From Streptosporangiaceae bacterium (GTDB lineage: Bacteria; Actinomycetota; Actinomycetes; Streptosporangiales; Streptosporangiaceae), in assembly GCA_030045215.1 (NCBI GenBank), contig JASIBJ010000654.1:1-19438 (forward strand): a DNA stretch of 19,438 nucleotides, given 5' to 3'. Shown here piece after piece: positions 1-6,181 of this stretch (position 1 is its first letter; the number at the start of each line of letters is the position of its first letter). Made by a program: the position numbers and the translations under genes. Under the pieces are notes generated by a model. It did no database searches and had not been told where the DNA came from. It saw only the letters and a program-made list of their open reading frames with translations.

Positions 1-2
1 AC

Positions 3-239
3 CAAGGTCTGGCCTTCGGACTGGCCAACCTGGCCTGGGCCGCCGGCCAGGGGATTGCCTCCGCCGCCGGCGGCGCGATCGCCCAGGCAACTAGCGACTT
101 CGTGCCGTACGCGCTCCTCGCCGGGACGTGCCTGGCCACGCTGCTCGCTACTCATCCGGTCGGCCGGCAGCTGATCGCCCGCAGGCTGTCGGCCAACCGG
201 AAGCCCGAGCCGCGGCCTGACCGGGTCTGCAACGGCTAA
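3..239 (+). CDS. MFS transporter, C-terminal fragment (5' end outside window)
   Basis: The frame is open from the first bases and stops with TAA at 237-239, leaving 78 residues. It reads as two hydrophobic segments: an Ala/Gly-rich helix (QGLAFGLANLAWAAGQGIAS) and a second one (YALLAGTCLATLLAT). A short basic cytoplasmic tail with Arg, Lys and Pro follows. The small-residue-rich helix with a central Gln, then a last helix and charged tail, is typical of TM11-TM12 of drug/sugar-type major facilitator permeases. The substrate cannot be told from this piece. The gene continues upstream of the window. A weak hairpin at 291-311 may end its transcript. The family call is by composition and motif only. 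Confidence 0.6.
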   Translation, partial: QGLAFGLANLAWAAGQGIASAAGGAIAQATSDFVPYALLAGTCLATLLATHPVGRQLIARRLSANRKPEPRPDRVCNG

Positions 240-290
240 CCCTGGCCACCCTCGCGGTTCCTCAGGGTCCCAGCCTGGCGCGGACTCTGG

Positions 291-311
291 GCGCCATACC
301 CTGGATGGCGC
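291..311 (+). terminator. Weak hairpin after the MFS gene
   Basis: GCGCCAT (291-297) pairs with ATGGCGC (305-311) across a 7-base loop. It has no T tract. It could end the upstream permease transcript, but a 7-bp stem is not strong evidence in DNA this GC-rich. Confidence 0.3.
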
Positions 312-348
312 GAGGGCCGGCTGGGCATGCATGGGTTCTGTATGGCTT

Positions 349-369
349 GGTCCGCCCCTCTGGCGGACC
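349..369. promoter_or_regulatory. Inverted repeat in the leader of the DUF4118 gene
   Basis: GGTCCGCC (349-356) and GGCGGACC (362-369) form a perfect 8-bp inverted repeat with a 5-base spacer, 27 bases before the preferred start at 396. A possible -10 (TACGCT) lies at 373-378. It could be an operator or an mRNA hairpin; the regulator is unknown. Confidence 0.35.
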
Positions 370-395
370 GCTTACGCTGGTGTTACCACGGAAAA

Positions 396-1199
396 ATGGC
401 AGGTCAGGCAGTGGCATCCAAGTCAGCACCTGGACTGGTGGGCAGGGCGCGCGCCCGACTGAGCACGAACAGCATCGCCACGCTGGCGGGCCTGCTTGCG
501 CCACTCGCGCTGTCTGTTGTGCTGGTGCCCTTCCGGTCCAGCTTTGCCAACACCGATGCCGCGCTCGCGCTGCTGCTGATCGTGGTCGCCGTCGCCGTGA
601 TGGGGTACCGACCCGCCGGATACCTGGCCGCGGCCTCGGCGGCCGCCTGGTACGACTTCTTCCTGACCCGGCCGTACGAGACCTTCGACATCTCCCGTGC
701 CACCGACATAGAGACGACAGTCTTGCTGCTGCTGATCGGCTTCGCGGTGACTGAGATCGCGGTGTGGGGGCGCCGGCAGCACCTGGTGGCGAGCCGACGG
801 TCCGGTTACCTCGAAGGGATTAACGACGCCGCTCGGGCGGTCGCCGAGGGTGACTCGCCTACCGCCCTGATCGAGCAGGTTTCGGGGAGGCTGAAGCAGT
901 TGCTGTCGCTGCGGTCATGCCAATTCCAGTACGGCGTGGCCGGTCTCGGCAGGCCAGCCAGGATCGAACACGATGGAGTCGTCCTGGTCAGCGGCCGGAT
1001 CTGGGACGTGGAGCGCGAGGGGTTCCCGCCCAGCGCTGGAGTGGAACTGCTGGTGGAAAGCGGCGGCCTGCTGCAGGGCCGCTACCTGATGCAGCCCGAC
1101 CCGGATGCGCGGCCAAGCCGTGAGCAGCTCCTGGTCGCCGTGGCGTTTGCCGACCAGGTCGGCGCCGCGCTCGGATCGGGCCAGCCGACCGCCAGGTAA
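396..1199 (+). CDS. DUF4118 (KdpD-type) four-helix membrane protein with C-terminal GAF-like region, no kinase
   Basis: From the ATG at 396 the product is 267 aa. The N-terminal part carries four close-packed hydrophobic segments (starting near IATLAGLLAPLALSVVL, ending near TVLLLLIGFAVTEIAVW) around a loop containing WYDFFLTRPYETFDI. That aromatic loop is the hallmark of the DUF4118 domain found in KdpD potassium sensor kinases. After the helices comes about 150 aa of soluble sequence that looks GAF-like. There is no histidine kinase or ATPase domain, so this is an orphan sensor-like protein rather than KdpD. An upstream ATG at 327 is in frame, but it would put an inverted repeat (349-369) inside the gene and gives a Cys/Trp-rich start unlike the family. 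No kdp genes are nearby. Function unknown; perhaps it senses membrane or ionic state. Confidence 0.7.
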   Translation: MAGQAVASKSAPGLVGRARARLSTNSIATLAGLLAPLALSVVLVPFRSSFANTDAALALLLIVVAVAVMGYRPAGYLAAASAAAWYDFFLTRPYETFDISRATDIETTVLLLLIGFAVTEIAVWGRRQHLVASRRSGYLEGINDAARAVAEGDSPTALIEQVSGRLKQLLSLRSCQFQYGVAGLGRPARIEHDGVVLVSGRIWDVEREGFPPSAGVELLVESGGLLQGRYLMQPDPDARPSREQLLVAVAFADQVGAALGSGQPTAR

Positions 1200-1225
1200 C
1201 GCAGAGGACCCGGGCGCGGCACGCG

Positions 1226-1239
1226 AGCAAGCGCTTGGG
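1226..1239. promoter_or_regulatory. KstR2-type operator (AGCAAGCGCTTGGG)
   Basis: The core CAAGCGCTTG (1228-1237) is a perfect palindrome. It fits the published KstR2 consensus AnCAAGnnCTTGnT at every fixed position but the last. It overlaps the putative -35 (TTGGGA, 1235-1240) of the TetR gene that follows, which is the expected place for autorepression. Confidence 0.75.
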
Positions 1240-1264
1240 AGGTTACGCGGCGAACAGCCATAAT
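1235..1264 (+). promoter_or_regulatory. Promoter of the kstR2-like gene, probably leaderless
   Basis: A -35-like TTGGGA (1235-1240), an 18-base spacer and a near-consensus -10 CATAAT (1259-1264) are followed after six bases by the GTG at 1271. Transcription would then begin at or next to the start codon, consistent with the absence of a Shine-Dalgarno sequence there. Leaderless mRNAs are common in actinobacteria. Confidence 0.5.
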
Positions 1265-1270
1265 GGCGCC

Positions 1271-1936
1271 GTGAGTCCCACGCGCAAGAGCGAGCCGGTT
1301 GCTGCCGGATCCAACGGCACCCGGTCTCAGCGCCGCGATGACGTCGTGAGGCTAGCGGCTGAGTTGTTCGCGCAGAAGGGCTTTCGCGCCACGACGGTCA
1401 GGGAGATCGCGGACGCGGCCGGGATCCTGTCCGGCAGCCTGTATCACCACTTCGACTCCAAGGAGTCGATCGGCGATGAGATCCTGGCCGGCTTCCTGAA
1501 CGACGTGCTCGCGGCGTACCGCGCCGCGGTCGAGGCGGCCGGTGACCCTCGGGACACGATCGAGCGGATCGTCAGGACCAGCAGCCACACGCTGGCCAGG
1601 CACCGCGCAGCCCTGACCATGCTGCAGAACGACTGGAACTACTTCTCGACGCAACCCCGCTTCGCCTATCTCCGCGAGGACCTGCGCGAGATCGAACGGA
1701 TCTGGATTCACCAGCTAGAGCAAGGCAAGGAAGCCGGCCTGTTCCGCGAAGATCTCGACGTCAGGGTCACCTACCGGCTGCTCCGCGACATCCTCTGGCT
1801 GCCCATGATCTCCCTGCAGGCCGGGGGGTTCGACACCGATGAGGTCGTGGACTCGTTTCTCCGCCTCTTGTTCGACGGGATCACCAGTCCAGACGCGCGG
1901 GCGAGGGCGAGCCGCGGCAAGGCCCGGCCGGGCTGA
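1271..1936 (+). CDS. kstR2: TetR-family repressor, KstR2-like (steroid C/D-ring regulon)
   Basis: The product is 221 aa. An N-terminal TetR helix-turn-helix is plain: LAAELFAQKGFRATTVREIA, then DAAGILSGSLYHHFDSKESI. The ligand domain contains a QPRFAYL segment and ends in LLRDILWLPMISL. The combination ILSGSLYHHF...SKE plus the later QPRF(A/S)Y motif matches what I know of KstR2 (Rv3557c), the repressor of HIP-CoA catabolism genes, released by a CoA thioester of the bicyclic intermediate. The assignment is reinforced by the palindrome at 1226-1239, by a second similar site at 2531 and by the ipd/echA20 genes in the same window. A TTG at 1235 is in frame but lies inside the operator, so the GTG at 1271 is preferred. 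The gene converges with the PNPOx-like gene at 1968. Confidence 0.85.
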   Translation: MSPTRKSEPVAAGSNGTRSQRRDDVVRLAAELFAQKGFRATTVREIADAAGILSGSLYHHFDSKESIGDEILAGFLNDVLAAYRAAVEAAGDPRDTIERIVRTSSHTLARHRAALTMLQNDWNYFSTQPRFAYLREDLREIERIWIHQLEQGKEAGLFREDLDVRVTYRLLRDILWLPMISLQAGGFDTDEVVDSFLRLLFDGITSPDARARASRGKARPG

Positions 1937-1967
1937 CCAGCGGCCGGCAGGCCGGGCGCCAAGCCCG

Positions 1968-2447
1968 TCAGCCCGCCGCCCAGGTGCGGTGGCGCGGATG
2001 CCAGTCCCCGTGCCCGGTGGTCTGCGTCAGCAGGCACCGGCCGATCAGGAACTCGAAGAACTCGCCGTCGCTGAACCCGTCCGGCTCCGAATGCAGGTGG
2101 CGCTCAGCCAGGAACTGGGCCGTGGCGGCGCGCCGCAGATCGGCCTGGGCCATGCGCTCGGCCCTGCCAGTGAGGTAGAACGCGTCCTCGCCGGCCGCTG
2201 GCGGGAACGAGTGGAGGGCGAACCGGCCGTCTTGGTCCAGGTCGTCGCGCTTGGGCGACGGGATGATGTGCGCGACCAGTCGCTCGCCCATGACCAGCGG
2301 GCAGATCGGATGCAGCCGCGGGCCGCCATCCGAGCGGACCGTGGACAGGAACGCTAGCCCGACTCCGAATTGATACAGCAAGTCCCGGCCCGGTCCGGCA
2401 AGGTCAGGCCGAGCGGCGCCAAACTGACCCCAGCTGACGACGGCCAT
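1968..2447 (-). CDS. Pyridoxamine 5'-phosphate oxidase-like (flavin split-barrel) protein
   Basis: The 159-aa product begins with SWGQFGAARPDLAGPGRDLL and continues with a strand-rich barrel segment, LAFLSTVRSDGGPRLHPICP. It ends with FFEFLIGRCLLTQTTGHGD. This is the usual layout of short actinobacterial PNPOx-like proteins that bind FMN, F420 or haem. The substrate is unknown. It is divergent from the SDR pair, and the space between them holds a KstR2-like site (2531-2544), so a redox role in steroid catabolism is possible but only inferred. The start at 2447 (ATG) fits the family. An in-frame TTG at 2531 would add a CxxC-containing extension and would overlap the operator. No clear Shine-Dalgarno sequence is seen. 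Confidence 0.75.
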   Translation of the reverse strand: MAVVSWGQFGAARPDLAGPGRDLLYQFGVGLAFLSTVRSDGGPRLHPICPLVMGERLVAHIIPSPKRDDLDQDGRFALHSFPPAAGEDAFYLTGRAERMAQADLRRAATAQFLAERHLHSEPDGFSDGEFFEFLIGRCLLTQTTGHGDWHPRHRTWAAG

Positions 2448-2530
2448 GCCGCAATGCTGGCACGGCCCGGTGACAATTTGCCCGCCCTCGCGAGCCTGCC
2501 TGGCGCGGCGAGCACCTGTTACGCTGACCA

Positions 2531-2544
2531 AGCAAGCGTTTGGT
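2531..2544. promoter_or_regulatory. Second KstR2-like operator (AGCAAGCGTTTGGT)
   Basis: Compared with AnCAAGnnCTTGnT this site has one mismatch (TTTG for CTTG) and keeps the terminal T. Its first ten bases are identical to the operator at 1226-1235 except for the T at the ninth position. It lies between divergent genes starting at 2447 (minus) and 2600 (plus), so it could control both. Confidence 0.6.
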
Positions 2545-2599
2545 TATGGGTTGGCAGCCGCGGTCATAGCCAGGCGACCCTTGCCCGGAGAGGTGATGA

Positions 2600-3364
2600 A
2601 TGGGCCGTCTGGATGGGAAGGTCGCGCTGATCACGGGGGGCGCCCGGGGCATGGGCAAGGCGCACGCCCGGCTCTTCGTCGCCGAGGGTGCCAGGGTTGT
2701 CCTCGGCGACCTGCTGGACGATAAGGGTCAGGCCCTGGCGGCCGAACTCGGCGAGGACAGCTGCCGCTACGCACATCACGATGTGACCAGCGAGACGGAC
2801 TGGGCGGCCGCCGTCCGGGCCACAACCGATGCCTTCGGCACCCTGAACGTCCTGATCAATAACGCCGGGATCCTGAAGAACAAGAAGATCGCCGAGATGA
2901 CGCTGGCCGAGTTCCGGCAGGTCATTGACGTCAACCTGATCGGCGAGTGGCTGGGGATCAAGAGCGTGATTGAGCCGATGACCAAGGCGGGCGGCGGCTC
3001 GATCGTCAACATCTCCTCGGTCGAGGGCTTCACCGGCGCGGCCGGCCTGTCGGCCTACAGCGCGAGCAAGTTCGGCGTCCGCGGCATCACCCGGTCGGCG
3101 GCGCAAGAACTCGGCAAGCTCGGCATCCGGGTCAATTCCGTGCACCCCGGCGGCATCATGACCACGATGACGGCAACCGCGTTCGAATCGTTCACCGACA
3201 TCTCCGGCGGCGAGGCCTTCCTGAACTCCCTGCCGATCCCGCGGTTCGCCAGGTCGTCAGAGGTGTCGCCGTTGGTCGTTTTCCTCGCTTCCGACGAGTC
3301 CTCGTACTGCACCGGCAGTGAGTTCGTCGTCGACGGCGGCATGCTGTCCGGCCCCGGTTACTGA
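2600..3364 (+). CDS. Short-chain dehydrogenase, 3-alpha/20-beta-hydroxysteroid dehydrogenase-like
   Basis: The product is 254 aa, the normal length of a classical SDR. It has the nucleotide motif TGGARGMG (residues 12-19), an acid after the second strand (Asp37, pointing to NAD(H)), NNAG at 87-90, Ser140, and Tyr153 with Lys157 in YSASK. The sequence resembles the 3-alpha/20-beta-hydroxysteroid dehydrogenase family (FabG3/Rv2002), including the conserved ASDESSYCTGSEFVVDGG near the C-terminus. GGAGAGG at 2587-2593 is a good ribosome site for the ATG at 2600. A KstR2-like box lies 56 bases upstream and another SDR follows 17 bases downstream, so the pair is probably one transcript. M. tuberculosis also carries two SDR genes (Rv3548c, Rv3549c) beside echA20. 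The exact hydroxy-substrate, steroid or CoA thioester, is not determined. Confidence 0.85.
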   Translation: MGRLDGKVALITGGARGMGKAHARLFVAEGARVVLGDLLDDKGQALAAELGEDSCRYAHHDVTSETDWAAAVRATTDAFGTLNVLINNAGILKNKKIAEMTLAEFRQVIDVNLIGEWLGIKSVIEPMTKAGGGSIVNISSVEGFTGAAGLSAYSASKFGVRGITRSAAQELGKLGIRVNSVHPGGIMTTMTATAFESFTDISGGEAFLNSLPIPRFARSSEVSPLVVFLASDESSYCTGSEFVVDGGMLSGPGY

Positions 3365-3381
3365 CAAGGAGCACGTGCCAG

Positions 3382-4326
3382 ATGACGCAGTCGCCAGCAG
3401 TAGCCGGGCTTGTTGCCATCGTCACCGGTGCGGGGAACGGGCTCGGGCGGGCGGAAGCCAGGGCCCTTGCCGCAGCCGGCGCCAGCGTGATCCTGAACGA
3501 CTTGCCCGGAGACGCGGTGGACGGCGTCGCCGCGGAAATCCGGGCGGATGGCGGGACGGCCGTGGTCAGCGCCGGCGACATCGGCGAGTGGTCGACCGGC
3601 GAACGGCTGCTGGAGACGGCGGTCAGGGAATTCGGCCAGCTCGACATCCTGGTCAATAACGCGGGCGTGCTCCGCGACCGGATGATCTTCTCCATGTCAG
3701 AACAGGAGTGGGATCTGGTTGTGCGGGTGCACCTGCGCGGGCACTTCATTACCTCCAGGCTCGCCACCGCCCACTGGCGTGACCGGAGCAAGCAGGCGGG
3801 CGGCCCGGTCTACGCGCGGATCGTGAACACCTCGTCGGAGGCGTTCCTGCTCGGCTCGTCCGGGCAGCCGAACTATTCGGCGGCCAAGGCCGGAATTACC
3901 GCGCTGACCGTGACGACCGCGCGCAGTTGTGCCAGATACGGAGTGCGGGCCAACGCGATCTGCCCGCGGGCGCGCACAGCAATGACGGCCGACCTGATGG
4001 GCGCGGCACCCGGTACCGGGCCCGACCCGCTCGCGCCGGAGTACGTGGCGCCGCTCGTCACGTACCTGGCCAGCCCGGCGGCGGCGCACATCAACGGCGA
4101 GGTGTTCGTAGTTCACGGCGGAGTTGCGGCGCTCATGGCGCCGCCGAGCATTCGTGCGGTCTTCCGAGCGACCGAGCACGGCTCGCCGGATGGCATGTGG
4201 ACCCTTGACTCGATCGCGGGAGCGCTGACCGGACTCGAGACCGGACCTTCGGCGGCGGGGTTTGCCTGTGAGGAAGCTAATGCGCTCGCCACCGACACGA
4301 TCGGGTTCGGCCCTGCTGGCGCATGA
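3382..4326 (+). CDS. Long short-chain dehydrogenase (Rv3548c-like)
   Basis: The product is 314 aa. The SDR domain has TGAGNGLG (15-22), Asp40 for NAD preference, NNAG (92-95), Ser152 and Tyr165/Lys169 in YSAAK. About 65 extra C-terminal residues follow the usual end. The LRDRMIFSM and VHLRGHFITSRLA stretches resemble the subgroup that includes Rv3548c and the dehydrogenase part of HSD17B4-like proteins, which act on 3-hydroxyacyl-CoA or steroid-derived CoA esters. AAGGAG at 3366-3371, just behind the stop of the preceding SDR, lies ten bases before the ATG; coupling is likely. One oddity is ICPRARTAMT where most SDRs have PG after the P/C position. The gene is followed by strong hairpins at 4361-4475. 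Membership of the KstR2-like regulon is inferred from the shared upstream box. Confidence 0.8.
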   Translation: MTQSPAVAGLVAIVTGAGNGLGRAEARALAAAGASVILNDLPGDAVDGVAAEIRADGGTAVVSAGDIGEWSTGERLLETAVREFGQLDILVNNAGVLRDRMIFSMSEQEWDLVVRVHLRGHFITSRLATAHWRDRSKQAGGPVYARIVNTSSEAFLLGSSGQPNYSAAKAGITALTVTTARSCARYGVRANAICPRARTAMTADLMGAAPGTGPDPLAPEYVAPLVTYLASPAAAHINGEVFVVHGGVAALMAPPSIRAVFRATEHGSPDGMWTLDSIAGALTGLETGPSAAGFACEEANALATDTIGFGPAGA

Positions 4327-4360
4327 CCTCGGCGAGAAGCTGAAGCTGACAGAGCGATGT

Positions 4361-4406
4361 GCCGCCAGGCACGGGCACCTTGGGGAAGCGCCCGTGCCTG
4401 GGCGGC
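4361..4406. terminator. Strong hairpin, likely bidirectional terminator
   Basis: GCCGC (4361-4365) plus an 11-base arm (4366-4376) pair with GCCCGTGCCTG (4390-4400) and GCGGC (4402-4406), with one bulged G at 4401 and a 13-base loop. A stem of about 16 bp between converging genes (end 4326 plus, end 4504 minus) fits a terminator, although no T tract follows on either strand. Such GC-rich stems without a T tract are common in actinomycetes. Confidence 0.65.
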
Positions 4407-4446
4407 ACGAGGATCGGCTCCGGCGGCCGGCGCTTAGTCTCGGAGC

Positions 4447-4475
4447 CCCGCACCCGCGTGAGCTACGGGTGCGGG
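4447..4475. terminator. Second hairpin in the convergent gap
   Basis: CCCGCACCCG (4447-4456) is perfectly complementary to CGGGTGCGGG (4466-4475) with a 9-base loop. It lies 29 bases after the end of the minus-strand gene and probably serves that transcript, in tandem with the stem at 4361-4406. Confidence 0.6.
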
Positions 4476-4503
4476 AGTCCTGCGCCGGCAGTATGCGCGC
4501 CGG

Positions 4504-5418
4504 CTACGCCCCGGACTTCTTGCCCGGCTTGCCCGCGGGGCGGCTGGGCCTGCCTGGGTGGTGCGGGGCGTGCTTGCCGATCGGGAATGGCCGGTGCCGG
4601 TGGGGGAACGGCTTGCCGACCGGGTGTGGGAAGGGCGGGCACGACGCGGTAGGCGTCGGGCTCGGCGACGGGCTCGCCGTCGCTGTTGGCGTCGGGCTCG
4701 GAGACCACGACGGCTGCGGGCTCGGCGATCCGGATGGATGCGGGAATGGTCCGCAGCCGGGCCGGAAGGGGAAGTGGTGGGGGTGCCGCCGGGCGAACCC
4801 GCAGTACGCGGCTATCTTGTTAGCCCCGCCGGCCGCCTGCTCCAGCTGCTTGAAGGCCGCGGCCTTCTGCGCGGCCGTGCCGTGCCTCTCAGCGCGGAAG
4901 AAGGCGACGCAGGCCGCGGGAACCTTGAAGTGGTGATGCGACTTCGGGTGCGCCGGGCGCGTGGCCGAAGTTGTGGTCGCGGTCTTGGCCGGTGCACCGA
5001 TCAGGTCATGAGCGATGCCCTGGGCCGAAGATGGTAGTGCTCCGGCGTAAGCGGCGGTGGCAACGCCGCCGAGCGCGATGGCGACGACTGCAGCTGCGGC
5101 CACCGCTTTAGCGGATGCAAGTTTGGTGAGCAAAGAGGGCCTCCGACGACGTCTTTGACCAGCAGGGTCAGACACGCCGACACGCGCCCGGAACTCGGCC
5201 AGGGCGACGGTCTCGCCGACAAGCTCATCGCTCGCCGGCCGGGCCCGGAGTGCGGCTACGACGTCTGCGGCGGGCTGCAGTCCCGCCGGCAGATCGCCCG
5301 GCACCTCGGTGCCCGAGAGCAGCGCCGCCAGGGCAGCGTCCTCGATCGCGGACGCGTCCCGGCGGCTCAGCCATGAAAGGTTCGGCATGTCGTCGTCCGG
5401 AACGCTGTAGCCGCTCAC
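4504..5418 (-). CDS. Single-pass membrane protein with Pro/Ser/His-rich tail, candidate anti-sigma factor
   Basis: The product is 304 aa. Residues 1-95 are soluble and acidic, then basic (RRRRRP near 89-94). One membrane helix lies near 105-127, rich in Ala and Val. The outer part has a short conserved-looking helical block with two Cys (ACVAFFRAER ... IAAYCGF). It ends in about 90 residues of low-complexity sequence: Pro/Ser/Thr repeats (PSPSPTPT type), then Pro/His/Lys runs. Its GTG start overlaps the stop of the ECF sigma gene as GTGA (5415-5418), the usual coupling of sigma and anti-sigma. I see no HxxxCxxC zinc motif of the classical ZAS type, so the anti-sigma role rests on context. The exported tail may span the wall or bind metal; that is a guess. 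Confidence 0.65.
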   Translation of the reverse strand: MSGYSVPDDDMPNLSWLSRRDASAIEDAALAALLSGTEVPGDLPAGLQPAADVVAALRARPASDELVGETVALAEFRARVGVSDPAGQRRRRRPSLLTKLASAKAVAAAAVVAIALGGVATAAYAGALPSSAQGIAHDLIGAPAKTATTTSATRPAHPKSHHHFKVPAACVAFFRAERHGTAAQKAAAFKQLEQAAGGANKIAAYCGFARRHPHHFPFRPGCGPFPHPSGSPSPQPSWSPSPTPTATASPSPSPTPTASCPPFPHPVGKPFPHRHRPFPIGKHAPHHPGRPSRPAGKPGKKSGA

Positions 5419-5969
5419 AGCGTTACACCCGCTTCCGCCGCAATTTGCGCGAGCTGGCGCAAACCGCGGTGTGCGGCCACCCGGACCGCACCGGGGTTGC
5501 GGCCGACCATCTTGGCGACGACTGCTGTGTCGAGCCCGGCGACAACCCTGAGCAGGATCACCTCTGCCTGCAGCGGCGGCAGCGTCGCCAGCATCGCCAT
5601 GGCATTCTGCGTGCTCAGATGCTCAAGGGCGATATCGGCGGCATCCGCGGCCAGCGGCAGGCGACCGGGCGGCACGTCGCCGAGCTGGATCGTGGGCCTG
5701 CGTGACCTGCGCCTGGCATCGTCGATCACCTTGCGGCGGCTGATCGTGAACAGCCAGGCTCGCCAGTCCTGCTCCCCGCCGCGGAAGTTGGTCAGACCGC
5801 GCAGCACCTGCAGCCAGGTCTCGGCGGCAATGTCCTCGGCGACCTCGGGCGCGATGACGCGCAGGTAGCGCAGCAACGATGGATTCGCGTCGCGGAACAG
5901 CAGCGAGAAGGCATCTTCGCTGCCCTCCTGCGCGGCCTCCATCACTGCGGCGAAGCGCTCGCTCAGCAC
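5415..5969 (-). CDS. ECF-family RNA polymerase sigma factor
   Basis: The product is 184 aa, the usual ECF size. Region 2 is recognisable as FRDANPSLLRYLRVIAPE, followed by DIAAETWLQVLRGL and the DNA-opening segment WRAWLFTISRRKVIDDARRR. Region 4 runs from LATLPPLQAEVILLRVVAGL through the helix-turn-helix VVAKMVGRNPGAVRVAAHRG. The start is a GTG at 5969. The downstream membrane gene overlaps the stop by four bases and is probably its regulator. It is divergent from a second sigma gene at 6182. The regulon cannot be read from the sequence, and I did not find a convincing autoregulated -35/-10 pair upstream. Confidence 0.88.
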   Translation of the reverse strand: MLSERFAAVMEAAQEGSEDAFSLLFRDANPSLLRYLRVIAPEVAEDIAAETWLQVLRGLTNFRGGEQDWRAWLFTISRRKVIDDARRRSRRPTIQLGDVPPGRLPLAADAADIALEHLSTQNAMAMLATLPPLQAEVILLRVVAGLDTAVVAKMVGRNPGAVRVAAHRGLRQLAQIAAEAGVTL

Positions 5970-6096
5970 AGGGCCGAGTATCGAGGCTTATCGAGCCCGG
6001 GCGCAGCGGAACCGGCATTTTAAGGACAATCGTTTACGGCGGCCCTGGCAGCCCGCACGGGCTCGGCGGGCGCCGCCGACATCACCGGCCGGACTG

Positions 6097-6110
6097 ATCG
6101 GCGCGCCGAT
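6097..6110. promoter_or_regulatory. 14-bp perfect palindrome between two divergent sigma genes
   Basis: ATCGGCGCGCCGAT is perfectly self-complementary and lies in the 212-base gap between the sigma genes starting at 5969 (minus) and 6182 (plus). It is a possible operator for either gene. The central GCGCGC is easily produced by chance in GC-rich DNA, so confidence is low. Confidence 0.35.
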
Positions 6111-6167
6111 GAGTTCCGCCGACGGGTGTCGTTTCACCGGCACGACATCATCATCCCGTGTTCGGCT

Positions 6168-6173
6168 GGGAGG
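6168..6173 (+). promoter_or_regulatory. Ribosome binding site deciding the sigma gene start
   Basis: GGGAGG lies eight bases before the GTG at 6182. It would fall inside the gene if the in-frame GTG at 6158 were used, so it favours 6182. Confidence 0.6.
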
Positions 6174-6181
6174 CTGAGACC

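Noticed and set aside
1235..1270. N-terminal extension of the KstR2-like protein from the TTG at 1235
   Set aside because: It starts inside the operator palindrome and has no homology-like features. A -10 element lies within it, pointing to a start at 1271.
2448..2531. N-terminal extension of the PNPOx-like protein from the TTG at 2531, with a CxxC motif
   Set aside because: It would overlap the KstR2-like box. The family normally begins near the ATG at 2447, and there is no ribosome site for the TTG. A zinc-ribbon-like role for the CxxC is not supported.
4262..4936. Plus-strand open frame over the sigma-associated membrane gene, rich in Gly and Val
   Set aside because: It is the shadow of the repetitive Pro/Ser/His-rich tail on the minus strand and crosses two terminator hairpins.
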